A DNA stretch of 64,000 nt, taken from Echiichthys vipera. Lineage: Eukaryota; Chordata; Actinopteri; Perciformes; Trachinidae. The translations under genes and the position numbers were made by a program. The DNA lies in NCBI GenBank assembly GCA_963691815.1, contig OY829654.1, positions 28,655,188-28,719,187 of the forward strand. The letters run 5' to 3'. The notes under the pieces are model-generated. The model had not been told where the DNA came from and did not search any database. It worked only from the letters and a program-made list of their open reading frames with translations. Below are positions 16,321-28,400 of the stretch, piece by piece (within the stretch, counting starts at the first letter, position 1; every line of letters starts with the position of its first letter).

Positions 16321-16700
16321 CATGTTTTATAGAGTATGTTTTGCTAAGAGTTTGATTGGAAGACTGATAGCCATCTGTATGCTAAACATGAAGCTTGGGC
16401 CAGGAGATGGTTAGCTTAGCCTAGCAAAACGACTGCAAGTGGGGAAAGCAGCTAGTCAGACCCTGGCAAAAGGTAACACAATCTGCCTACCAGCAACTCT
16501 AAATTTGTATAATTATCATATACATAATGTATAAATTAGTGACACACAGGTGACGTGTGTTACTTGTGGACTCCTCCTCACAGACTTTTTAACAGTCAGT
16601 GAGGAGAGCGAAAGAGGCGCAACAATGCAAATGCAAATGCAATCCAAGGCTAGCAGCTCTCCCCTGTTTCCAGTCTTTCTGCTAAGCTAAGCTCTACATC
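16321..16700. repeat. interspersed repeat family C (with copy at 28500)
   Basis: Text such as CCAGGAGATGGTTAGCTTAG, AGCTAGTC and CCAGTCTTTCTGCTAAGCTA recurs in similar order at about 28500-28700. This is a common fish repeat; its class is not established here. It contains TGCAAATGCAAATGCAA at about 16625-16645. Confidence 0.55.
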
Positions 16701-17850
16701 CGGCTGTCCTCATTCATTGCGCATACATTTATGACGTAATATAAAAGTTGTAAACTGCGCAGGATGGCGGGTTGGGGCGGTGGATGGGTCTCAAAACACA
16801 CAAGATTGACAAGATAATATTTGAGTCCCAATACTAAGTCAAACCATGACCTTTTCTCAAAACCTAACCAAGTAGTTTTTGTGCCTTAACTTCATGGATC
16901 ATATAACTGCACTTTTGGTGCCCAAACCTAACCACCCCCTCTGTTGCAACACCAAACTCAACCGTTGCGGTCAACTTTTGGTCGCGGTTTCACAGCGTGA
17001 AATCATATTTCAGAAGATTTCATGAAAACTTATTTCATAGTCTTTAATAGAGCGTCATATTCCATAAGATATACAAATTGTTGGGTAACAATACATGTAG
17101 AATAGCTGCCAACCTTTTGATGATAATAAATTGTCATATTTACCATACAGACATGATTTCTGAGAGGTATTGATCTTCTCATCTAATTTAGCAAAAAAAA
17201 AAACATTAATGTGACAGTAACCTCCCAGTGTTATACATTATTGCAAGGCCTAGAACTTCAAAATATACAATGTAAGCCTGTGTTAATAAGACCTGTGTTT
17301 TTACTGTGTCATCTGTTTTGCAAGGAGTTTGACTTGTACCATTTATTTCATGTTTGCTGTCTCTGTGCTTTATGGAGCTAATTTAAGAAAAACTGTAAAA
17401 GTTATCTCTCGTCAAATATTGCATAAATCATGAAAGCTCAACTACTGTATATGCATCATATACATACATACATGATTGCGAAATATTCTGAGCACATGTC
17501 ATCCAAAAAATGGAATACAATGAAGAAGAAAAAAGAGAAAGTATGTTATTGCAACTTAGCTTTTCGCTTGATGTTCCTACAACTACAACTCTTATTTTGT
17601 ACATTTGAAGAGAAAGCAAATGTTAGCACTCATCTCCTCACCTGCAAATGCAATACAGTCAATTGATAATACACACAGTATGTAAAATAAGAGATAAAGC
17701 AAACTTAATATTGCTGAAAGGAATGTAAATCAGCAGTACACATCGGATTTTGTTATCTGTGTCTACAGGAAACTGAAACTGAAACGTCCTTTTTTTTTCT
17801 GTTCGTAAACTGATCCATCTTGTCTGATTTCAAATTATTATGTAAAAGTA
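16701..17850. other. intergenic, no gene seen
   Basis: AT-rich, no conserved domain. Open frames at 17428-17666 on both strands are short and unrecognised. Confidence 0.45.
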
Positions 17851-18165
17851 TCATTCATTCATCTTCAACCGCTTGTCCCTGTCGGGTCGCGGGGGGGCGC
17901 TGGAGCTGATCCCAGCTGACTTCGGGTGTGAGGCGGGGTCCACCCTGGACAGGACGCCAGTCTATCACAGGGCACATAGAGACGAACAGAGACAGACAAC
18001 CATTCACACCTACGGGCAATTTAGAGTCATCAATTAACCTAACGCGTCTAACACTTGTGCATGTCTTTGAACTGTGGGAGGAAGCCGGAGTACCCAGCCG
18101 GGATTCGAAACCAGGAATCCTCTTGTTGTGAGGCGACAGTGCTAACCACCACACCACCGTGTAGC
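17851..18165 (-). mobile_element. SINE-like family A copy just beyond the SRCR gene
   Basis: A full-length type copy in reverse orientation, from CATCTTCAACCGCTTGTCCC to ACAGTGCTAACCACCACACC. It begins about 30 bp downstream of the polyadenylation signal of the SRCR receptor gene. Confidence 0.82.
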
Positions 18166-18196
18166 GTAATACACTGAATTTAAAGATCATTATATT

Positions 18197-18202
18197 TTTA
18201 TT
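18197..18202 (-). terminator. polyadenylation signal AATAAA of the SRCR receptor gene
   Basis: AATAAA on the minus strand, about 95 bp after the TGA of the last exon. It supports 18295-18482 as the terminal coding exon. Confidence 0.65.
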
Positions 18203-18294
18203 TTAAGTGTATTTACTGTGACATCGTTTTTGTCTGTAATTTTGTGTCACAATAATGGAGCTAGGTTTTGGGGAGAGCTAAACTCAGGTGTTGC

Positions 18295-18482
18295 TCACCC
18301 GTCTTGGCCTGGTACCAGGTAGTCCTCATCACCCTGCACTAATCCTAGAGGTGCTGCTGTGTTGCTTTCAGGTCTCATTTGGGGGCTGCAGTGGACTTCA
18401 GCTTCAGTCTGAGTGATTTCAGGGCTCGCTTCAATGTCGTCGTAATTCTCCCCCGGGTCCTCCGCCTCATAGGTCGACTCGT
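18295..18482 (-). CDS. SRCR receptor exon 19: terminal cytoplasmic exon
   Basis: Acceptor TTTTTAACAG. It encodes STYEAEDPGENYDDIEAS and ends GDEDYLVPGQDG before TGA. It carries the third YDD(I/V) motif plus STYEAE and EDYLVP. The stop lies within GGGTGAGC, which also resembles a donor, but the nearby AATAAA favours termination here. Confidence 0.82.
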
Positions 18483-19376
18483 CTGTTAAAAAGAAACAGT
18501 CGCATATCAAAATGTGCTCAGTCTAATTGCTAACAGTGTGACACGTTGTCAAATTATTGGTATTCAAGCACCAAAAAGAAGTAATTAAACTGGTTCAAAA
18601 CTTTCCTTCACTTTGATTGAGGGCAGCCTCGTTGATGTAGTTGTCGCCTGCGGCCCCATCAGTGACGGGCTGAGAGATCAGGGGCTGAGCTTCAACCACA
18701 ACATCGATATCATCGTAAGGAAGAGAGGAAGTGCTCTGCGCGTCGTTCTTTGTAATGACTTCAGACTCTGATCTGAATCCTGCATGCAACAAGGAACAAT
18801 TCTCATATTACAGCAACACATACACAAATGGAAAGGTAAGAAAAAAGACAAAACATTAGAAGAAGACATTAAAAAAGCTAAATACAATATATGCATTAAA
18901 ATACCTTAGATTATATGAATTATGGGAAAGAACCAATTAACTATACTGTACATTGAATAGGTATTAAGGATAAGTCTATTCTATATAATGTCTATTCTTA
19001 TAATATAAAAGTATATGTAATATATACACACTATACAGTAGTAAGTAGAATTACAATTAGTTTTACCGTAGAAATAAAACTGGTGACATGAAGCTGAGGG
19101 CAAGGTGCAGACTGTGATTAGGATTCATTATTCTATTATTAAGAAAATAACAAAAAGAAAACACGAATAAATTAAACGAATATGTTTTTAGACTCACCGC
19201 CATGACTCAAGTCCTTCATTTCGTTTGTTTTGCCTGTGACATCATCATAGTCGCCACTTTCAAACTCCACTTCCTGACTTGACAACTTTCTTGCTACATC
19301 AAAAGAACATTAGACATTTACTGGTACACGCGAGACATTGTCTCAAACCTAAGAGGCCAGCACATGCATATTTATA

Positions 19377-19456
<80 letters not shown>

Positions 19457-22400
19457 GTATGGTATATATACACTTTTATCTAAAGACTGTAAGTTCTTGT
19501 TCCATTTCCATACTTGCATCTGCAAGACATACTTTAATAATCACAGAGGGGAAATTCAATGTTCGCCCTCTGTTCCAGGCCTGAAACACACACATGTAAA
19601 CAGGACCTATACACATGCATCGAATGGAGTGATGTTGGGCTGCATGTGGAAGGGGGGTTTGGTGCTTTGCTCAACTTGAACATGTGACCCTCTTGGTCCC
19701 AAGCCCACTAATATAACTCATCTCATCTCATCTTCAACATGTTATCTGGGGTCGGGTCGCGGGGGCAGGGGACACCAAAATTCCCTTTCCCGGGCCACAT
19801 TAACCAGCTCTAACTGGGGGATCCCGAGGCGTTCCCAGGCCAGTGTGGAGATACAATCTCTCCACCTAGTCCTGGGTCTTCCCCGAGGACTCCTCCCAGC
19901 CGGACGTGCCTGGAACACCTCCCTAGGGAGGCGCCCAGGGTTCATCCTTACGAGATGCCCGAACCCCCTCAACTGGCTCCTTTCAACGTAAAGGAGCAGC
20001 GGCTCTAGTCCGAGTTCCTCACGGATTGCTGAACTTCTCACACTCTCCATTTCGGCCGCTTGTACCCGCGACCTCCTTCTTTCGGTCATGACACTAATAT
20101 AACTATTAATGATTAATAATACAATTTGAATTGAATAGGTTTAAGAGAAGAAGTATACATGCTGGACAAAAGCAGCAGTGATAATGTTATTTCAAACATC
20201 CTTTCAATGTACAGCTGTCAGAATTCAGTCAGCATACAGAGAGACAGGCCTTTCATGGCAAAATGCTCCTGTACACCTCTTTCAATATAGATATGGTTTG
20301 ATTTAGTTTTGTCTGATGATATGGCACACTTTTTTAAAAGCCAATTCAGTTAAAATTGAAACAAATGATCAGCATTTAAGCAATAACAACTAGAAGAAGA
20401 TAGGTGTACTAGAGAAATATACTCACATGAGACATCGATGGCATTCTTGGCTTTCTTGACAATACAGATTCGTATAAATACAACAATTAATATCACCAGA
20501 ACCAGAAGGAATCCTACTCCGAGGATAATAGACACTAAGGGGGATTTAGGGGGTGGAGGTGGTTCTATTGGTTTGTCCTCGTGCCCTGAAATCAGTCACA
20601 ACCACATTACTTTGCATTCTCTCACAGAGCGGGGGTGCTACTTTTGTTACATTGAGCAAATCAGAAACTGGTTTCATGATAAATAAATTCAGATTTTACA
20701 GATTACCAAAAGCTGATTCTTATGCAAAACAACTAAATGTATAGTCACCGAACTAGTCTGACTTATTGGAAAAGGATTCATGGTTCTGTTTACCGTAACA
20801 GTAGATCACAGCTGGTTTGACATTTTTACACGACTGTTTGCGGACACAGTACTTGGGGTCCCGGCAGTCTTTGAGGCAATCCAGTGTTGTTTCCAAGTCA
20901 ACCTTGAAATTTAAATTTAAACTTCTTTAGAGCAGTACCTTTCCATGCAGACAAGCAAATCAACACATAGCCAGAATGTCCGTCATTATCATAGCATTCA
21001 GTCTGAATGAGCTATGACAACATGTAGCCAAACAGTAAAAGATCCCAGTAAAATATGCATATGCAGATGTAAAGAGTAGAAAACAGAGATTTACCAGTTT
21101 GCCATTGTTTGTTGTTGGTTTGCCAGCATTGTGACCAGAACAACCAAGCTGTACACACAGAGTTTCCTTAAGTTTGGGGGGAAATGTCATTAGGGGACAC
21201 ACTTTTTCCCACTTCTCATCTCGATATTTGACTTCAATCTGACCTCCACATTTTTCTGTGGTGTTGAACTGGACTTTGCCTGTAAAATAAATAAATAAAT
21301 GAATCATAAAAATATTTCAGGTATCCCTGGGAAGTAGAGTTTAAAAAAAATGGAAGTACTGAAATCACTCATTGGTAGAGAGTAACTTAAAAGACAGTTA
21401 TTCATTCATTCATTCATTCATCTTCAACCGCTTGTCCCTGTCGGGGGCACGCAGGGGCTGGAGCCATTCACACCTACGGGCAATTTAGAGTCATCAATGA
21501 ACCGAACACCTGCACGTCTTTGGACTGTGGGAGGAAACCGGAGAACCCGGAGAAAACCCACGCAGACACGGGGAGAACATGCAAACTCCACACGGAAGAG
21601 ATTCAAACCAGAAACCCTTTTATTGTTAGGTGACAGTGCTGTCCACCAAATCACTGTGTCGCCCTAAAAGACAGTTAACCCGATGAAAATCTTATGGATT
21701 ATATATATTATATATTCTCAAATAGAATAAACAAACAAGATTTAATGTTAATTTGTGAACTTTAGAGGTCCTGGTAAGCTTTCTTTATTTTCGACAGATA
21801 CAGCTAGGCTAGCTGTTTTACGCTGCTAAGAAGATAGACTCATCGTCTCCTGAAAATAGCTGACATGAGAATCGTATCAATCTATTAATCTAGCTCGAAA
21901 GAAGAATTATGAGTAAGTACCGAGGACATCATTCATAATGTCAAATTATTTCTGTAATACAATATCCCATTGTGTTTTTGAATGGGTTCACTCCTTCAGC
22001 TACATCTCATCTCATCTTCAGCCTCTTATCCGGGGTCGGGTCTCGGGGGCAGCAGCTTTAGCAGGGGACCCCAAACTTCCCTTTCCCGGGCCACATTAAC
22101 CAGCTCTAACTGAGGGATCCTGAGGCGTTCCCAGGCCAGTGTGGAGATTTAAACTCTCGACCTGGTCCTGGGTCTTCCCCGAGGCCTCCTCCCAGCTGGA
22201 ATTGCCTGGAACTCCTCCCTAGGGAGGCGCCCAGGGTTCATCCTTACATCCCTGCTAGATGATCCTGAACCACCTCAATGATGCTTAAATAGTGTCAGAT
22301 TTACTCAAACATGCATTCAATTCTTATATTCTTATATACTTGTTTTTGTCATTACGTGTCCTTCTGTTTGATGTTCTGTATTCTAACGTGTGTATTTTTT

Positions 22401-25400
22401 TTGCTTGTGTAACTTTTAGTGAAGGCCTAACCAGGGACAGGTGTTGACTAAAAACCTGTACGCGTGGCACTTCTTTAATATTTGATATGAAAAAATGTAC
22501 AGTGTATTCGTCCCTGCTTAATAAACTTCTAATCTAAGAATTCAAATCAAGAATAATGTGGGAAGATGAGGTGTGGGGGCCATTGAAACTTAATTTGGTA
22601 CAGTTGCGAGATGCTCTCTAAATTTAAAATAATATTGACATGTCTTCAGACGGGAGGATGATATAAATACGTACAATACATTTCCGATGGTACACAAAGA
22701 ACGTACATACTTACCAACGCAATAAACCTTCACCAAACGTCTGTTACACTTTGCCTTGAATCTCTTGCACTGTCCAAGTTCATAATGGTTGTCCTCACAG
22801 CGGACATGGTAGTACTGCTTCTCTGGACTAGGCACTTTATCATGGGAGACACCTTTAATAGCGTTGCTGCAATTCAATTCTTGGCAAACCAACTGTGAAT
22901 TCCTGTCGTCCCAGTTGCTGTTGCACACCTCGATGTCATCTATCCTCACTTCACCATGACAGTCTTTTGAAAGAGTGACCTTGGGCTCATCTAGAGAGGA
23001 AAGCAATAGAATGAAGGGATTCATGCAACAAGTTGTGGTTTTCCGGAGGGTTTTGTGCTTAAATATTACATACAGTATATATAGCAACAGTAGAAATAGT
23101 CTAAGTCATAACCCCTTGAAATGTTTTAGCAAGGAATTATTAAATACAATTATATACAATTATGTGATTGTGAAGTAGCCTATCTACGGTATCTGTAAAA
23201 CAAAAAAGCGAGGCTTTTAACGAGGTTTATGATGCAACTGCAAAGAAGAGCATTTGACCACAAACCTGCCGAAGTACATTTTACCTTGACATTCAATAAA
23301 GAGCTGCTGCTTCTTTGAGGGCGGGGATTGATTTTCACATTGCCAGATGTTTTCCGGATTCTTCACACCTGCACAACTGAAGCTCGTGGTCCAGAGAGAA
23401 TCCGACAAAGTTGTCTTATTTGACTTGAATTTTCCACATTTCAAATCCTCGCAAAGCCTGTCTCCCTCGTTTTTCGTCCAGCCTTCAATGGAAACGGCAC
23501 TTTTTTTGTCCTTTGAGTGCACAAACACAGCCCCACTACAGGCTCTGTCGACGGTCAGCGCCATCTTTTTCCAGCCTGAAATAAGGGGCGGGGAGAGGTG
23601 GGAAAAGATTCAGGGAATGCAACAACTCACAAAACGTATAATTAGTAATAATTTAAAGATGTTGATTGTATGTTGTGCTATATACTGTAATTAGAATTAG
23701 TTCACACTGTGATCCTCCACCAATTTAACAACGGCTTTTGCACGTTTGTCATATTTAAAGATTACAAGAAAAGAAAAGGAAACAATCGCCTCAAGATATG
23801 TTGAATTGGAGAAAAGCTTCAGTTGAAAATTGCCCCATCACTATCCTGATCTACAAACCTTTTCCAACCTGAAATGATTACACACAGAGCATATGTCAAG
23901 ACTAGAGCCAGACCAATATATCAGTCAGCCTATACTATCCGACAATATCAGCCTGGTATCACCAAAAGCCAGTTTGCGTATAATTACAACGCATTTCATG
24001 ATTGTTGCGTGTCATTTCAAGCCATTTAGTCTCAATTGACTTGTATTGTGCAGAGATGGCGTTGGTGGAGCTTTCTGTTAGAGGTTTTTTTTTAAATCAA
24101 TATTTCATGTGAAGGATGGCTGAAATGACGGGCGTTAAATGACACGCGAAAAGCTTAATATGCGTAAGTTAATTTAGATTCAGTTGACAATGTAATACAT
24201 TGTCTTTTAACATTAAATAATGTGAAATTTGTTTAGGAAAGCAGCTTTCTGAGTGCCTTTGATATCAGTGTAAAATTAACACTTTCTAGTTCTATTCTGA
24301 TTTCAGCTCAAAACTTTTACTATATCTGCCACCATATCTGTAAATCAGTCAACAATTGTCAGTATTGGTCTTATAAATTGAATATTGGTCAGGCCCTAGT
24401 CAAGACATAATCTGTATGATTAAAAACAGGATAATGAATCAATTCTGAAAATGACCAATTTGAGACAAAATCAGTAAACATACGTGAGCATTCGAGGCCA
24501 CCAGGGGTGCAGCTGCGATCATCTGAATCAACGTTACATGCTTTTAATGACTCCTTGCCATTTGCAGCACACTGTATTTTTGAAATGACATAACCCCGTC
24601 CTGATGTCGGTCCAAAGTAGTCAATCTTTTTGACAGCCTGTCCACATTCAGGCCCGCAAATAGCGTTTTGTGTGTTGACGTCTTCAAGAGCCTCCGTGCA
24701 AACTGGGAGCCACTGACCTTCATAGAACACCTCCACATTTCCAGAACATTTGTCTCTGTAAGAACTAATCCTGGACTCGACACTACCTGCAACGAAACAA
24801 TGAAAGGTACAAAGTAAAACCTTCAAACAACAAACTGAAACTCGTTGGAGCTTAGAGGAGCCACATCACCTTTGAGTTACGTGAATTGTCATTTGAATAA
24901 AACAAAAATGAATAATCTTTGCATGCTCTATATAATCACATCTGTGTTGTTGTGCCACCTCCTGGTCACAGGCCTGGACTGCAACAGTAGTTCTTAAAGC
25001 ACTGGAACAACTGATACCACTATTGCATTATTATCGACACATAACTAAGTAAGCTTCAAATTTTGTTTTTGTTTATGATCAATCTTTGTTTACTTTATGC
25101 TGCATGCTTAAGCTCTGGAATCTGTGAGATGTCCAGGTCACTACCTAGCAAACAAAAGCGTGTGATATTTAGAAAGGGCAATTTAAGGTGATAGGCATCA
25201 ATGAGGCATTCAAGCTGAACAAAAGAAAAGCATAATATATATATATATATATATTCATTCAACTTCAACCGCTTGTCCCTGTCCGGGTGGCGGGGGGCTG
25301 GAGCCAATCCCAGCTGACATCGGGCGTGAGGCGGGGTACACCCTGGACAGGATGCCAGTTTCAGTATCACAGGGCACATAGAGACGAACAGAGACACACA

Positions 25401-28400
25401 ACCATTCACACCTACGGGCAATTTTAGAGTCATCAATGAACCGAACACCTGCACGTCTTTGGACTGTGGGAGGAAACCAGAGAACCCGCAGAAAACCCAC
25501 GCAGACACGGGGAGAACATGCAAACTCCACACAGAAAGGCCCAAGACAGGATGCGAACCTGGAACCTTCTTGCTTTGACGTGACATATTTATTGAATTAA
25601 TTTTTTAAAATCCATTACCTGAGCAAACAACATAGGCTGGGTTGCACGTTTTATCATTTCCTTCATTTCTGATGAAGTTGTACTGGGTCAGGTTGGTGGT
25701 GCTCTTCGTAGAGTGCAGACTTTTGAAGATCACTTTACTCTCTTCGGGCTTGTTGTGGCCGTTTAAGGCCTCCCCACAGCCCAGGTTTTCACACATCATC
25801 GCGGCCTTTTGTTCTGTCCAGGTGTTTGCGCACGTACCTCCACACTCCCCGTCCACACAAAAATTGACGTTCCCCCAACAACCATTGGACAGGTTCATCG
25901 TGATGTTGACTGTTGTGGCAACCAAAAGATGAATAGCACAGTATATGAAGGAACTGGAATGAAATGTGTTCAACTTAATGTATTTGTCACCTTTGTGTCA
26001 CATTACCTGAGCATGTCACAACGGCAATAGATTCTTCGTGGTCGAATGGTAGTTTTGTGTTTTCACAGTCAAACAGGGATGTGGTGTTGGGTGAGCAGAT
26101 GTAAGACTGATTCCAAATATCTTTTGTCTTATCAGCATGAAAGTAATGTGACAAGGCTTCCCCACAGTTCATCCCCCGACACACTGTGTTTGCAGTCCTT
26201 TGGTTCCATGTCTCATTAGACCCGGAGAGCCAGTAGACCTTGTCGCCATGCTCTATCCCCACCATGCCAGAACAGGGAACGTCTCCCTTCAGAAATATCA
26301 CCTTGTGCTCTGACAGAGAAAACATGCCTGTTAGTATTAGTTTATGAGAGACCGGTTGTTCGTCTAGGACAGGGGTGTCAAACTCAGGCCCGTGGGCCAA
26401 ATCAAACTGAATCTGACTGAAATCTGGCCCGCGGTGTGATTATATTGGGCCCGCAAGATCATATCAAGGTTCTATTAGAGCTGGCCTGCGAGTATAAAGC
26501 ACATACAGCCATGCTACCAGTCTCTGCAGACAAACTTAATCCACCCCTCCCCAAAAACGACCAAAAGAAAGATGGAAAACAGGAGCTTTCAGCACCGGTG
26601 GGAGGCAGATTATCTGTTTATTTGTCTCGTCTGCAGAGCCACCGTGGCTGTCACCAAAGAATCAAACATGAGAAACACCACGACAGGAACAAGGACCTGC
26701 ACTGAAAAGGCTCAACATTACACATCTGGAGAGAAGGGAAACACATGAACATTTGCAGTCTTTTTTTTAATCTTTTTGTAGATATTGAGTTTGGCCCGCA
26801 ACTTTGTCCCAGTCTTTAAATTTGGCCCACTGTGAATCGGAGTTTGACACCGCTGCTCTAGGATGTCTCCCTCTTTTTTTGACAATGCCTGATGGGGATA
26901 GACTCAAGCCCACACAAACCTGAATAGGGTTAGGAGGTGTTATCACCTAAGATGAATGGAAATGGTTGAATAGAAGATAATTTGGACGATAGAGTTCAAC
27001 ATAGTTCCAATACAAAGAATACAACTGATGTGCTGTACAGAGAGTTTATAGTCATTGCTAACTTTCAACTCTTGTCCCTGGTAAACATGCAGTTTAAAAG
27101 TTGAACTATAACTCTGCGCCATAAGTCAGTGAAACTAATTTAATTAAATTAATCAAACTTTTAAAGGTACATTATACAACAAAATGTATGCATGTATAAA
27201 TTTAATACATGAAAAGTTTAAAGTGGAAATGAAATGAACCTCCCTGGGCTGTAAATGCTGTACTCAAACATGTAGTTGAGTGGTATAACTACGTCAAGCC
27301 CCTAAAAAAAACCCTAGTGATCATCTAATTGGTTTGGTTGTGCAGACGTGGTTCTGTCATCAACTTCACTTTCAACAGCTGTTTCGAGCAAAAAAGTGGG
27401 TTGGACATTCATCTGGTGCTAATATTGCGTTGCGTGCTAGACGGGTAATTGAAATTGCCCCTGCCCCTTGGTGGCAACATATTATACAAATGCTGCGTTT
27501 CACCGGGTGAGACCATTTAAGGACTAAGAAATATGGAGAAAGATTTCACATGGAACTTTAAATATTTGCAGATTATTTGCAATGGCTGTATAGTCAAGTC
27601 CGCTAATGTACGTTTACACACACCTCTCTACTGTAACTGACAGTACGGAATTGGTTTATGACAAGCACGCACAACAACAATAGATGTAAAAACTGGAAAA
27701 TAACCACTCACCCTCACAAACTATTCCAACTGCCTCCGTTTCCTTTAGTGCCTTGTTGTCTCTGCCTGTAACTGTACACTCAGATATTGTTTTGTCATTT
27801 TTCTTGCATTTTACAGTCTTACCCAGAAATTCACCTGAACCCTGGCTGAATTTCTCAGGATTGGACTGGGATTTTCTTTTATTCCCACAGCCCAGTTGTC
27901 TGCAGACAGTATCTGAATTGATGTCTGTCCATCCTTCTTTATTGACCCTTTGCCATCTGCCTTCATAGTGGATCTCCAACCTCCCTGCACATTTTCCGGG
28001 ACCGTCCTTCAATTCCACTTTTATACTATCTGTCCCATGAAGAGAAATGTCAAACATGCTGTTATCGGGCATACATGAATCCGATTGTAGAAACATTTCA
28101 TACTACAACTTTCTTCCACCATGACGTAAAAATGACAGTGAGATTCTATCACCATATGATTCCCGCCATATCTCACCTGCACAGACTACGTAAGCGTTGG
28201 AGGCACATGGGAAAATGGTGTTGTCACGCTTGGCTCTACAGTGCCACAGTGAGTCTTCACTGCCAGAGCACTCAACATTGTCCATTATCCCCGGCAGCTT
28301 AAACTGTTTACCTCTACTAACCACCTGGAAGAAAGCATGTCATCATTTAGATATTATTTCATTCATTTGTGCCAAACAGAAGACATCGATTGACCGAAAA

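Noticed and set aside
16625..16645. Tandem octamer ATGCAAAT as an enhancer
   Set aside because: It lies within an interspersed repeat far from any promoter seen here; the motif alone is weak evidence.
18595..18792. Separate 65-codon gene at receptor exon 18
   Set aside because: It is exon 18 plus intron read-through; the phase-1 splice sites fit the rest of the receptor.
19742..20089. 115-codon frame as a possible host gene exon
   Set aside because: It is the reverse-transcriptase tail of a LINE fragment bounded by a 13-bp target duplication.
23217..23564. Start of a separate small gene at the internal ATG of receptor exon 12
   Set aside because: The frame continues upstream to a splice acceptor and joins exon 11 in phase; the ATG is internal.
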